From Vulcanimicrobiota bacterium (GTDB taxonomy: Bacteria > Vulcanimicrobiota > Xenobia > Xenobiales > JADMJV01): a stretch of DNA of 64,000 bases. The notes below the pieces were generated by a model. It was not told the DNA's origin. It did no database searches and was given only the letters and a program-made list of their open reading frames with translations. The stretch covers positions 275,983-339,982 of the forward strand of contig JAHBVR010000006.1 of the NCBI GenBank assembly GCA_019637395.1. Reading direction: 5' to 3'. Shown here in pieces: positions 43,354-51,178 of the stretch (position 1 is the stretch's first letter; each line of letters opens with the position of its first letter). The position numbers were made by a program, and so were the translations under genes.

Positions 43354-44652
43354 ATGAGTGTCATTAAGCGAGTCTCTAGCGCGGGAACAGTCACCTGGTT
43401 GGCCCGCGTTTTCCGTGAGTTCGATTCGGAGAATGGACGGCAGAAGGTCGTTGCCAAGTCTTTCCGGACCCAGAAAGAGGCGAAGGCCTGGGAGGCCAAG
43501 ACCCTCAGGTCGGTAGGGGAGGGGACCTTCCAGGAGCTGTCCAAGGTGACCGTAGCCGATTTCTTCTATGACTGGCTCGAGAAGTCAGCCAAAATCAAGC
43601 TGAAAGTGCAAACGGTTGAGCTTTACGAGCGTTCGTTTCGCCTGTATGTGCAACCGCACATTGGCAAGCTGCAGCTGCAGAAGCTTACCCCCCTCGATAT
43701 TCAGGGGGTTTATGCCAAGTTGACGGAAGGCCCGCCCCCGCTCGCCCCGCAGACGATCAAGAATGCGCATACCGCCCTGCGCAGCTGTCTGAAGCAGGCG
43801 GTGCGCTGGCGCCAGCTCCCCTTTAGTCCTGCCAATGACGTGGACCTGCCCAAGAGACTGGGGGAGCAGGCCAAGATTCGGGCAATGTCACCTGAACAGG
43901 CCGTGGCTTTCTTAGATGCCTGCGGCAAGCGGGACCACGGAATCGTGCTGTTGTTTGCTCTGGCCTCGGGGGCACGACCGGGTGAATACCTGGCCTTGTT
44001 GTGGTCGGACATCGACTGGACCGCCGGCACGGTGCGTATCGAACGGACTATCATCTGGCCGAAGGGTGGTGGCTGGCAGTTTGACACGCCGAAGACGCGC
44101 AAGAGCGGCCGCACCATCGCAATGCCGGCCGAGGTGCTGGACGCGCTGCGCGAGCACCGCATTCGCCAGTTGGAGCTCAAGGAGTTCTTGGGCGACGACT
44201 GGAGAAGCCCGCACGACCTGGTCTTCACCGACACTGGAGGGAACGCTGTCTACGAACGGCACCTGACCACTCGCACCTTTAAGCGCGTGCTGAAAGATGC
44301 CGGTCTGCCCGCAGATTTTCGTCTCTATGATCTTCGTCACACATGCGCAACTCTGTTACTTGTGGCGAATGTGCCGGCCAAAGTCGTGGCTGAGCGTCTT
44401 GGGCACAGCAGTGTCACCCAGACCCTGGACACTTACTCACACGTTCTACCGGTGCTCGAAGAAAAGGCCACCGATGAGCTGCGTAACGTTCTCTTCCAGA
44501 ATCCCAACAAGCCGGCACCGCAAATCTTCGCTTGCCTGCCCCCTGGCAACGAAGCCCCACCGGACCGACAGGGCCAGCAGGCCAAAAAGGTCAAGCTCCC
44601 TCGCCGGCCCCGCAAACGACCAACAAATGGAACGACCAATGAACCGCAATAG
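43354..44652 (+). CDS. tyrosine recombinase (integrase)
   Basis: This 432-residue phage-type integrase has all three domains: an N-terminal arm-binding-like domain (Arg-rich, FREFDSENGRQKVVAKSFRTQKEAKAWE), a SAM-like core-binding domain (VADFFYDWLEKSAK...), and a catalytic domain with Arg in LASGARPGEYLALLW, Lys in the TPKTRKSGRTI hairpin, Arg in LYDLRHTCATLLL, His in LGHSSVTQT and nucleophile Tyr in TLDTYSHVL. AGGAGGAAG before the ATG at 43354 fixes the start; the frame itself opens at 43282. It lies downstream of the palindromic operator. An arm-binding domain suits a full integrase able to move the island or a nested element, but it is not adjacent to either att-like repeat. Confidence 0.93.
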   Translation: MSVIKRVSSAGTVTWLARVFREFDSENGRQKVVAKSFRTQKEAKAWEAKTLRSVGEGTFQELSKVTVADFFYDWLEKSAKIKLKVQTVELYERSFRLYVQPHIGKLQLQKLTPLDIQGVYAKLTEGPPPLAPQTIKNAHTALRSCLKQAVRWRQLPFSPANDVDLPKRLGEQAKIRAMSPEQAVAFLDACGKRDHGIVLLFALASGARPGEYLALLWSDIDWTAGTVRIERTIIWPKGGGWQFDTPKTRKSGRTIAMPAEVLDALREHRIRQLELKEFLGDDWRSPHDLVFTDTGGNAVYERHLTTRTFKRVLKDAGLPADFRLYDLRHTCATLLLVANVPAKVVAERLGHSSVTQTLDTYSHVLPVLEEKATDELRNVLFQNPNKPAPQIFACLPPGNEAPPDRQGQQAKKVKLPRRPRKRPTNGTTNEPQ

Positions 44653-44721
44653 TACTCACCCGACGCGAAACAACCAACGTAATATACCGAGAATAATGCC
44701 TAAATAATGGGTGCAATTAAA

Positions 44722-44750
44722 TTGACAATGGCAATTATAAATAGTATAAT
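44722..44750 (+). promoter_or_regulatory. perfect consensus sigma-70 promoter
   Basis: TTGACA (44722-44727), a 17-bp spacer and TATAAT (44745-44750) match the housekeeping consensus in every base. They lie in a short AT-rich patch inside GC-rich DNA. The transcript would have a leader of about 235 bases before the SWIM-like gene at 44992. Such a strong promoter stands out from the rest of the window and marks the following genes as an independently expressed, probably mobile, module. Confidence 0.85.
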
Positions 44751-44991
44751 TCTAGGGTAGTCAATTAGCGGACACGGCCGTAGCAAACCGAGAAACTACC
44801 ACCCGTGCACCCCAGGAGCCGCGCACCGCGGCAGCCCGCCAACGGCGGCCAGGACACCCAACCCCACCTGAAACTAAGAAAATGGCCTTGAGCGGCGACC
44901 GCCGTGGCGGGGCCTATGACTACGTACACCACCCCCGGGCCCTGGCAAAGCAATGTACGCCCGGAAACCCAAACAAACCAAAGGAGAAACC

Positions 44992-45285
44992 ATGAGCCGT
45001 AAAACCGTAACCGACAAGGCCGACCGCCTGAAGAAGAACTACCGCGTGATACTGATGAACCCGGGCCAGGCCCTGGTGATTGGCGACCACGACACCTACG
45101 ACGTGACCAAGCTGTCTTACCGCTGGAGCTGCAACTGCCCGTGGGGCCGGCATAAAGGGAAATGGAGCGAGTGCAGCCACGTGGTGGCCGTGCACAAGGC
45201 CCTGGTGGACCCGGACAGCCAGGCGCCGGTGGCCCGACTGGCCGGACTGTTGCAAGAAGTAAAGCGTATGAAGGAGAGTGCCTAA
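44992..45285 (+). CDS. small SWIM-like zinc protein
   Basis: This protein of 97 residues has a CNCPWGRHKGKWSECSHVVAVHKAL segment that matches the SWIM zinc-finger pattern CxC...CxH. SWIM domains bind DNA or proteins. The frame opens at 44953, but AAAGGAG lies just before the ATG at 44992. It is the first gene after the perfect promoter; the excisionase-like gene follows two bases after its stop. Codon use (dense in CC and GC codons) differs from the defence genes, which suggests a separate origin. Confidence 0.68.
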   Translation: MSRKTVTDKADRLKKNYRVILMNPGQALVIGDHDTYDVTKLSYRWSCNCPWGRHKGKWSECSHVVAVHKALVDPDSQAPVARLAGLLQEVKRMKESA

Positions 45286-45287
45286 CC

Positions 45288-45485
45288 ATGAAATTTTTGA
45301 CAGTGACAGAGATGGCCGAAACCCTGGGGATGACCACCGGCCGCGTGTATGAGGTGCTACGCCTGGGCCTGATACCGGCGGTGCGCATTGGCCGCCAGGT
45401 ACGCGTGGAGGAGCAAGCCTTTAAGGACTGGGTAGCCAAAGGCGGCCAGACCTACGCCCACCTGGACAAAACCCGCGCCAGCTAG
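45288..45485 (+). CDS. excisionase-like helix-turn-helix protein
   Basis: This protein of 65 residues has the MerR-like/excisionase fold pattern: LTVTEMAETLGMTTGRVYEVLRLGLIPAVRIGRQVRVEEQAFKDWVAKGG. It closely follows the SWIM-like gene (AAGGAGAG upstream, two-base gap). Such proteins direct excision by integrases or act as small regulators; with an integrase gene 0.6 kb upstream, an excisionase role is plausible. Confidence 0.82.
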   Translation: MKFLTVTEMAETLGMTTGRVYEVLRLGLIPAVRIGRQVRVEEQAFKDWVAKGGQTYAHLDKTRAS

Positions 45486-45538
45486 CACCCGGCGGGGGGC
45501 AACATCGCCCCCCGCCCGACCGAGGAGGAGAACCCGAG

Positions 45539-46240
45539 ATGAAGACCGTGACTGTAAACCTGAACACCCCAAACTACCCGAGCCAGCTGGCCCAAGCGCT
45601 AGGCCGCCGGGCCCACGGCCAACTGGACTGCCGGGGCAACCTGGAGCTGTTGCGCGCCCCGGGCGTAGGCTTTAGCGGTAGCCGCAACGCCAGCACCAAA
45701 GGCCTGGAGCAAGCCGATACCTACGCCCGGCAATTGGCCCGCGAAGGCTGGACCATTGTGTCAGGGCACGCCAGCGGGGTGGACGTGACCAGCCACCGCG
45801 CGGCCCTGGCAGCCGGTGGAACCACCATTTTGGTGTTGCCCCACGGGATGGACCAGTTTAGACTGAGGCCTGAGCTGCGGCCAGTGTGGGACTGGAGCCG
45901 CGCCCTGGTGGTGAGCCCCTATGAACCGCAAGCGGCCTTTAAGCCGTTTAGAGCGATACAGCGAAATGAAGTGATAGCCGGGCTGAGCCAGGGAGTGGTG
46001 GTGTTTGAAGCCGGCAACCTGGGAGGCACCCTGAACACCGGACTGACCACCCTGAAGCTGAAAAGGCCACTGTTTGCGGCCATATATGAGGGAATGCCCC
46101 CGACTGCCACCGGAAACCGGCTGTTGATAGCCCGCGGCGCCCGCCCGCTGGAGACCGACCGAGAAAACCCCGCCCACCACACGCACAAAATGGCCGAGGT
46201 GATGGAGCAGAACGCAACCTGGATGGCCGCAAGCGCCTGA
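45539..46240 (+). CDS. DprA/SLOG-like Rossmann protein
   Basis: This 233-residue protein resembles the Rossmann core of DprA/Smf: GVGFSGSRNAS, GWTIVSGHASGVDVTSHRAAL (matching the 'vSGlA.GiD..aH..AL' motif), TTILVLPHGMDQF, and FRAIQRNEVIAGLSQGVVVFEAG (matching 'F..RNRiIagLs..vvVvEa'). It lacks the extra DprA domains, and chromosomal DprA is usually larger. DprA loads RecA onto single-stranded DNA in transformation; short forms on mobile elements may act in element replication or as nucleotide-sensing SLOG proteins. GGAGGAG precedes the ATG. It is the last gene of the module. Confidence 0.78.
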   Translation: MKTVTVNLNTPNYPSQLAQALGRRAHGQLDCRGNLELLRAPGVGFSGSRNASTKGLEQADTYARQLAREGWTIVSGHASGVDVTSHRAALAAGGTTILVLPHGMDQFRLRPELRPVWDWSRALVVSPYEPQAAFKPFRAIQRNEVIAGLSQGVVVFEAGNLGGTLNTGLTTLKLKRPLFAAIYEGMPPTATGNRLLIARGARPLETDRENPAHHTHKMAEVMEQNATWMAASA

Positions 46241-46302
46241 GCCAGAAGTAGATACCCGGGATCAGCAAGCGCCTGAGCCTCGGGGTACGCCCCAGCTTGA
46301 TA

Positions 46303-46330
46303 CCCCGCCCCGGCGTTAGCCGGGGCGGGG
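46303..46330 (+). terminator. 12-bp GC hairpin after the DprA-like gene
   Basis: CCCCGCCCCGGC (46303-46314) and its exact complement (46319-46330) flank a GTTA loop, 62 bp after the DprA-like stop. There is no T-run, so it is a strong hairpin that may stop or protect the transcript rather than a textbook rho-independent terminator. Confidence 0.5.
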
Positions 46331-46432
46331 AGCCCAACCCCTTTGAAAAAACTAGCGCCCAAGCCCCAGCTTTGTTTAAGAGCCCATCTATCGCCTGAGC
46401 CCCTCTTTGTTTTCATGCCCGACCGGGGGGGT

Positions 46433-46455
46433 GTGGGGGGGCTTGTCCCCCCCAC
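46433..46455. terminator. G7/C7 hairpin
   Basis: GTGGGGGGG (46433-46441) pairs perfectly with CCCCCCCAC (46447-46455) around CTTGT. It is followed by GTAAAAAG, so a T-rich tail would exist only on the minus strand. It lies in the repeat-rich gap after the mobile module. Confidence 0.45.
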
Positions 46456-46508
46456 GTAAAAAGAAGATCTAAAACGGGGTCGTCGTCGTCGTCGTTTTGG
46501 GTGGCAGG

Positions 46509-46569
46509 TTGAAATGGCCCGGCAACCAGCTTCCGTGTTCAGCACCCAGCCCGATTCGGGCCATTTCAA
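46509..46569 (+). repeat. hairpin repeat unit A
   Basis: TTGAAATGGCCCG (46509-46521) pairs perfectly with CGGGCCATTTCAA (46557-46569). The 35-base loop holds the motif GCTTCCGTGTTCAGCACC, itself able to form a small GTGY/RGCAC hairpin, and ends in GATT just before the right arm. Unit B, 30 bp on, has the same layout and loop motif with an entirely different but equally perfect stem. Mobile hairpin sequence, recombination site and structured RNA are all possible; it does not match integron attC core sites (GTTRRRY). Confidence 0.65.
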
Positions 46570-46599
46570 GCTGTCCCCAATTTCCAAGCTGGGGGCGGG

Positions 46600-46660
46600 G
46601 TGGAAAACCCCAGCACTCTGCTTCCGTGCTCGGCACCTCGGTAGATTTGGGGTTTTCCAC
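46600..46660 (+). repeat. hairpin repeat unit B
   Basis: GTGGAAAACCCC (46600-46611) pairs perfectly with GGGGTTTTCCAC (46649-46660). The 37-base loop holds GCTTCCGTGCTCGGCACC, 16 of 18 identical to unit A, with the two changes keeping the inner GTGY...RGCAC pairing (T-A to C-G), and again GATT before the right arm. Both units are 61 bases long. A degenerate third copy of the loop motif (CTTCCGTGTACGTCAC) lies at 46713-46728 without a clear stem. Confidence 0.65.
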
Positions 46661-46917
46661 GCCGTCCCAAGCAAATCTCTTGCCCATGACCAGACTCTTG
46701 CGCCCATGTTAATCTTCCGTGTACGTCACTACCAGACCCGCGCCTGAGCGCGATCTTTGTTCTTGGGATCAGCAATCGCCCGAGCCTTGGAGCGATTTGC
46801 CAATGGTAAAGCAATGCGTGCCCAAACCAGGGTGGACGAAACAGCTGAACTTGTTCCGAAGTTTTCCGCCCTGTAGGATCGGAGGGGTCGGTTCGCAGTT
46901 CGAGAAGCGGCCTGCTC

Positions 46918-48093
46918 ATGACATTCGTGCCGGAACCGAATTTGGCGTCCGTAGTGCTTTCCCGACTGTCGCGTTCTCCCAGAAAGCAAGAACCCGACAA
47001 AGCCACTTGTTGGCAGTTTCCTATGGGCAATCTCTATGACCATCCCACGAAGCCCGCACGGTTTATCGCCAACGAGAGAGCCCGCAACGATCTGCGCTGG
47101 TGGCGCTCCATTCTGAGAGGCGAGGGGCTTCCGGCGTCGCCCAAATTCACCTCCAACGACTTCTGGAACTTCGAGGTGGTTGGTCTCTTGCAGTCACTCT
47201 ACCACCGGGCTGTCGACCTCGCGCCTTTTCACGCAGAACTCGAAGCCTGGTGGCTCCGCTTGTCTCACGGTCAAAGTCAACCGGTCGAGTTTCACCCCAG
47301 CAACTTTTGGTTCTTGAACCAACGGGATGATCTGGAGTATCTTCCGGGGCTCACAAATCTTTATTGGAGTCCTTCAGCCCCCTGGTCAGAAGTTTGGGTA
47401 GATTTCCAAGCGCGGGCGCCCATAGGCCCGCTCGTCGGTGGATATAATCTAGAAAACTTCCCAGAAATGCCCGCTCCCCGCTATTGGTATCGTGGCGAGC
47501 CTGCGAGCTTTGCAGAGTATGTGAGTCGTGGCGTCATTCAGCGCGAGTTGGGCTGGCCCAAGCACTGGGAGGCCTTTAGTGGTGGCCCACGCTTCGTCAC
47601 GCCCATGGATGCGACTTCTACGAACTTCCACCTGGAGCTTCGCTATCCAGTGCGCCTGGCCACCGCTCCCCTGACGTGCTGGATGAATCTGCGCCGAGTC
47701 ATCAGCTTCGGCGGACACACACCCGGCGCGTTGGTCGAGTGGCTCAATGGGTATTTGAGTCTGCTCGGCTGGGTCGCGGAGCAGCCGGAAGATCTCTGGA
47801 GTGACTTTCTGCCGCCCTATTTCCTATGGGAAGAGCCGCTTGGCAAGGTGTTGCCGAGCAAGGTTGTGCTGGGTCTCTTTGCGCCGGCGGACTACAAAGA
47901 GCGGGCGGAAGGACTGCAAGCCATGGTGAGGGCCTGGGCTCGCTGTCTGTTGTACAGCTTGCCGCAGCTGGGCGAGCCAGAAATGGTTAGCTTGCTGAAC
48001 CAGCTCCTCGACCAACCGGTCGAGCCGAAAGCTGCAATGCCTCTATGGGAGATCGCGCTCCAGCGGTCGCGCTTCTCGGACGTCCTGAGGTAG
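46918..48093 (+). CDS. hypothetical protein
   Basis: I do not recognise this 391-residue protein. It is rich in Trp and aromatic residues (WWRSILRGEG, EAWWLRLSHG, SNFWFLNQRDDLEYLPGL, APRYWYRGEPASFAEYV) and has no signal peptide, membrane segment or catalytic motif that I can name. The ATG at 46918 has no clear ribosome-binding site; MGNLYDHPTKPARF at 47023 is an equally good start. It stands alone between the repeat region and the kinase gene. The sequence style resembles cytosolic single-gene immunity or defence proteins, but nothing supports a function. Confidence 0.55.
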   Translation: MTFVPEPNLASVVLSRLSRSPRKQEPDKATCWQFPMGNLYDHPTKPARFIANERARNDLRWWRSILRGEGLPASPKFTSNDFWNFEVVGLLQSLYHRAVDLAPFHAELEAWWLRLSHGQSQPVEFHPSNFWFLNQRDDLEYLPGLTNLYWSPSAPWSEVWVDFQARAPIGPLVGGYNLENFPEMPAPRYWYRGEPASFAEYVSRGVIQRELGWPKHWEAFSGGPRFVTPMDATSTNFHLELRYPVRLATAPLTCWMNLRRVISFGGHTPGALVEWLNGYLSLLGWVAEQPEDLWSDFLPPYFLWEEPLGKVLPSKVVLGLFAPADYKERAEGLQAMVRAWARCLLYSLPQLGEPEMVSLLNQLLDQPVEPKAAMPLWEIALQRSRFSDVLR

Positions 48094-48224
48094 GAGACGT
48101 TGGGCAGGGACGGGCAGCTGGTCATCACCTGACTGCGGTGAACTCGCCAATTGGGTTGCCATAAGTCGTTAAGTTGTGAATTGATTAGCCAGGAGGGCGT
48201 TCGATTGGCGGGAATTGGACCGGA

Positions 48225-49625
48225 ATGGCTAGAGGAGCATGTCGTTCACTCGCTCTCGCGTCGGTGCTCAGCACCGCGCTGTTTAGCCTGCCATTAAGCG
48301 CTGAGCCGAGGTCGGAAGCAGTCGAAGCCTGGGGTGAGGGCACCTTCTTGAGCTATCCGAGCGGAGCCAACGTGACGCTGCTTGACGCAAGTAAGAACGG
48401 GAGTTACCTGGGCCTGTCAGGGAATCCAATTAGCGTCCCGCGCGAACCCAAGGGTTCCGTTACCACATTTTACTACCAGTTGGTGCATCCCGATGGGAAC
48501 CACCAGCCGCTAAATGTTACGGTTCCGGCCGGACACTTCAGTTCCAGCCCGCGCTGGCCCGAAAGCGGCGCGCTGGCACTTGCTCCTAACAATCCGTGGG
48601 TAGCGCTCACCGATTTTTTCCGCTACCCAAGTTGGCGAACCGGGCTGTTTGCGCTCGCCTTTCCGGTGTTGGGAGGTTTACTTTGGGCGCTTTACCAGGT
48701 CTGGCTCAAAAAGCAGTTGGTCTCTCTGGGCGGCAATATGGGGGTATCCCCTTATCACGGTTACTATCGTCTGAGAAGGCTTGGTGGTGGCGGCAACGGC
48801 AACGTGTACCTGGCTGTCCCGCAGTCTAAGCCTCGTGCTAGCGCTCTAGTTGCCCTGAAAATCTTGGAGATCCCCAAAGATCCGCATTTGCGAGAGACGC
48901 TTGAGACCTCGTTTCCTCGCGAGGTTAAAGCCATTCAGGAATTGAACCACCCCAACGTCGTTGCTTACCACGGATCAGGTCGGAACGGTGATGACGAGTT
49001 CTACCTGGTCATGGAATACATCAAGGGCTCCGATCTCTCCCACTACGTCCCTGCCCCGGGTGCGAGGCCTTCGCCCTACTTGCTGCACCATCTCAAGTCG
49101 CTGGCCGGTGCTTTGCAGGCGGTGCACGACAAGAACATTATTCATCGCGACCTGAAGCCAGAGAACGTGATGCTGAGGGAAGACGGCTTCGTCAAGCTGA
49201 CGGACTTCGGCCTGGCCAGGGAGGAGAACAAGACTTCCAACTTCTCCCGTGCACACGGGAGTCTGCAGGGAACCCCAGGGTTCTATACTCCAGAGCAGTT
49301 CTCTCCGGGAACGAAAATGACGTTAGCCAGTGACCAGTACACCTACGGCGTGCTCTGCTCCAGGCTGATCGCGGCTCACTTTCCTGTGGAACTCCCCGAC
49401 CAGGACGATCCGATGGGCCTGGTTATCTACGCCGACAACGTCCGCTGTGGTCGGACCTTTCCCCTGGTGACTGTTCGGCCAGACCTGCAGGCGACCAGCG
49501 ACGTTATCGAGAGAATGATGCATCCCGACCCGCAGAAGCGATATCCAAGCATTACGGACGCCTACAACGCTTTCGAGAGAGCCTACCTCGAGGATACCCT
49601 TGAGCCGAAGGGAGTGCCTAAATAG
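48225..49625 (+). CDS. membrane-anchored Ser/Thr protein kinase
   Basis: This protein of 466 residues starts with a signal peptide (SLALASVLSTALFSLPLSAEP). An outside domain of about 110 residues contains a PEGA-like stretch (GTFLSYPSGANVTLLDASKNGSYLGLSGNPISVP). One membrane helix near 145-165 (LFALAFPVLGGLLWALYQVW) leads to a cytoplasmic Hanks-type kinase: GGGGNGNVYLA, ALKILE, HRDLKPENVM, DFGLA, and a GTPGFYTPEQF activation segment. The topology is inverted relative to PknB, because the sensor is N-terminal and the kinase C-terminal. It would phosphorylate proteins in response to an envelope signal. Its neighbours do not reveal the target; it is 108 bp before a lipoprotein gene. Confidence 0.9.
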   Translation: MARGACRSLALASVLSTALFSLPLSAEPRSEAVEAWGEGTFLSYPSGANVTLLDASKNGSYLGLSGNPISVPREPKGSVTTFYYQLVHPDGNHQPLNVTVPAGHFSSSPRWPESGALALAPNNPWVALTDFFRYPSWRTGLFALAFPVLGGLLWALYQVWLKKQLVSLGGNMGVSPYHGYYRLRRLGGGGNGNVYLAVPQSKPRASALVALKILEIPKDPHLRETLETSFPREVKAIQELNHPNVVAYHGSGRNGDDEFYLVMEYIKGSDLSHYVPAPGARPSPYLLHHLKSLAGALQAVHDKNIIHRDLKPENVMLREDGFVKLTDFGLAREENKTSNFSRAHGSLQGTPGFYTPEQFSPGTKMTLASDQYTYGVLCSRLIAAHFPVELPDQDDPMGLVIYADNVRCGRTFPLVTVRPDLQATSDVIERMMHPDPQKRYPSITDAYNAFERAYLEDTLEPKGVPK

Positions 49626-49733
49626 TAGCTTTCTCACCCGTTCTTGAAAATTATTACCTTGTCAAGAGACTCTGGTCAGAAGGACTTGAGAGAAAAAACC
49701 GAACCCGAGCTTCAAATGCCCAGGAGGTTCGTT

Positions 49734-51176
49734 ATGCGTCGTTCGGTTAAAGCTATCACTCTGAGTGCAGCCATGCTTGTCATGGGCTGCGGGAGCGACG
49801 ATTCCACCTTTAACTACGGCTTCTTCCCGAGCCCGACCAGTTCGCCGACCATCAACCCGCCGGTTGCGGTAGCCGATTCCTTCTCGACCCTGGGTAACTC
49901 AGTTTTCACGGGTTCTGTAGTTGCCAACGATACGGTGAACGGAGCTACCGTCACTGCTTTCCAAAATCCGAGCAACTCTGGCGGTACGGTGGCGGTTACC
50001 GCGGCTGGTCAACTGACCTATACGCCCCCGGCTAATGCGGCGAATATCGTCGACACTTTTACATACACACTTGTGAATTCTGCCGGGAGTTCTACGGCCA
50101 CGGTTACGATCAACGTTCAGGCACGGGGCTTCTTCGTGAAGAATGATGTGGCCGTGACGGGCACAGGAAGTCAGACCAACCCCTTCAAGACCCTGGCGGA
50201 GGCGGTCACGGCTGCAACGGGCGTGAACGGGGCCCAGATTGTGGTGTTTCGAGGTGATGGAACCTCGACCGGGTTAAATACTCCGGTGAACCTGGGCACG
50301 AACCAGGGGATTCAGGGACAGGATCAGGCCAATCCACCTCTACTCACTGGGCCGGTAATTTTGACCACCGGGAACCTGGTTCAGGACCTTCGCTTTGGGA
50401 GTGCGTCTACTGCCATCAACGCGACCAACGCTTCGGGCGGAACCATCAATCGTGTCGCGGTGAACGGAGCCAGCAACAAAGGTGTGGCATTGCTTGGGAC
50501 AGCAAGCGGGACCTGGTCGATTTCGAACTCTAACTTTTCTAGCGTGGCGAACGGCACTATTGACGCGATTACGGCCTCTGGCTCGTTGGTGTTGACGGTG
50601 AGTAACTGCACCTTTGCGAGCAATGGTCTGGGCAGTGTATTTTCAAACCCCACCGGTACGGCGGCACACAACGTGACGGTGCAGAATAGCAATTCGAGTG
50701 GAACTCCAGCAGGTCGCATCGACCTGGAGTTAGCTGCAAATACCAGCGGAGTGACCGGGTTCAGCCTGACAAACAATACGGTTACCGGTGGCGGTACGAC
50801 TCAAAACGGTATCAGTGTTCTGACTCAGGGCACCACCCAACTCACCTCTCGCATGCTGAACAACACCGTTTCCGGCTGCACCAACGAAGGGCTTTTCGTG
50901 TCAATCACCGGGGGGTCCTCAGCTAAAGCTCGATTTGAAGGTAACCGAACCACAGGTAACTTAGCCAATAACGGTTGGTTGAACGCGAGCTCGACGACTG
51001 GAGCTCTTCAAGCCATTTACACTAACAATACAAGCGACCGCTTCAATCTCAACGGCGGCGGCGCCAATTTTCAAGTTGAACAACTAGCAAACTTCAACAC
51101 AACGAGCGGCAACACCGGCACTCTCAATGCAAGTGGTGTCCAAGATGCTCCGGCTGGCACCCTAGGCATTCCATAG
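49734..51176 (+). CDS. lipoprotein with Ig-like and beta-helix domains
   Basis: This 480-residue protein starts MRRSVKAITLSAAMLVMGCGSDD, a lipoprotein signal with lipobox MGC, so it is anchored in the envelope. AGGAGG six bases before the ATG at 49734 fixes the start, although the frame opens at 49644. Residues about 45-120 form one cadherin-like/Big-type repeat (PPVAVADSFSTLGNSVFTGSVVANDTV ... LTYTPPANAANIVDTFTYTL). The rest is Asn-, Thr- and Ser-rich with a repeating pattern (LTNNTVTGGGTTQNGI) and resembles a right-handed parallel beta-helix of the pectate-lyase fold (DUF1565-like opening, GTGSQTNPFKTLAEAV). Polysaccharide binding or adhesion is plausible. It converges with the pilin operon, with 2 bp between stops. 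Confidence 0.82.
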   Translation: MRRSVKAITLSAAMLVMGCGSDDSTFNYGFFPSPTSSPTINPPVAVADSFSTLGNSVFTGSVVANDTVNGATVTAFQNPSNSGGTVAVTAAGQLTYTPPANAANIVDTFTYTLVNSAGSSTATVTINVQARGFFVKNDVAVTGTGSQTNPFKTLAEAVTAATGVNGAQIVVFRGDGTSTGLNTPVNLGTNQGIQGQDQANPPLLTGPVILTTGNLVQDLRFGSASTAINATNASGGTINRVAVNGASNKGVALLGTASGTWSISNSNFSSVANGTIDAITASGSLVLTVSNCTFASNGLGSVFSNPTGTAAHNVTVQNSNSSGTPAGRIDLELAANTSGVTGFSLTNNTVTGGGTTQNGISVLTQGTTQLTSRMLNNTVSGCTNEGLFVSITGGSSAKARFEGNRTTGNLANNGWLNASSTTGALQAIYTNNTSDRFNLNGGGANFQVEQLANFNTTSGNTGTLNASGVQDAPAGTLGIP

Positions 51177-51178
51177 CC

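Larger units (their letters stand above)
46241..46917. other. repeat-rich intergenic region
   Basis: This 677-bp gap has no confident gene. Besides the two GC hairpins and the two 61-base hairpin units it contains GTC repeated five times (about 46479-46494) inside an AAAACG/CGTTTT pair. A dispersed direct repeat, GGGATCAGCAA[G/T]CGCC[T/C]GAGCCT, occurs near 46258-46281 and 46766-46789. The density of small repeats suggests the scar or end of a mobile element. Confidence 0.6.

Noticed and set aside
46479..46494. GTC trinucleotide run as a CRISPR or functional repeat
   Set aside because: It is a short microsatellite with no spacers and no associated genes. No CRISPR array was seen anywhere in the window.
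46509..46660. Interpretation of the hairpin units as integron attC sites
   Set aside because: No GTTRRRY/RYYYAAC core sites, no extrahelical-base pattern, and no IntI-type integrase nearby.
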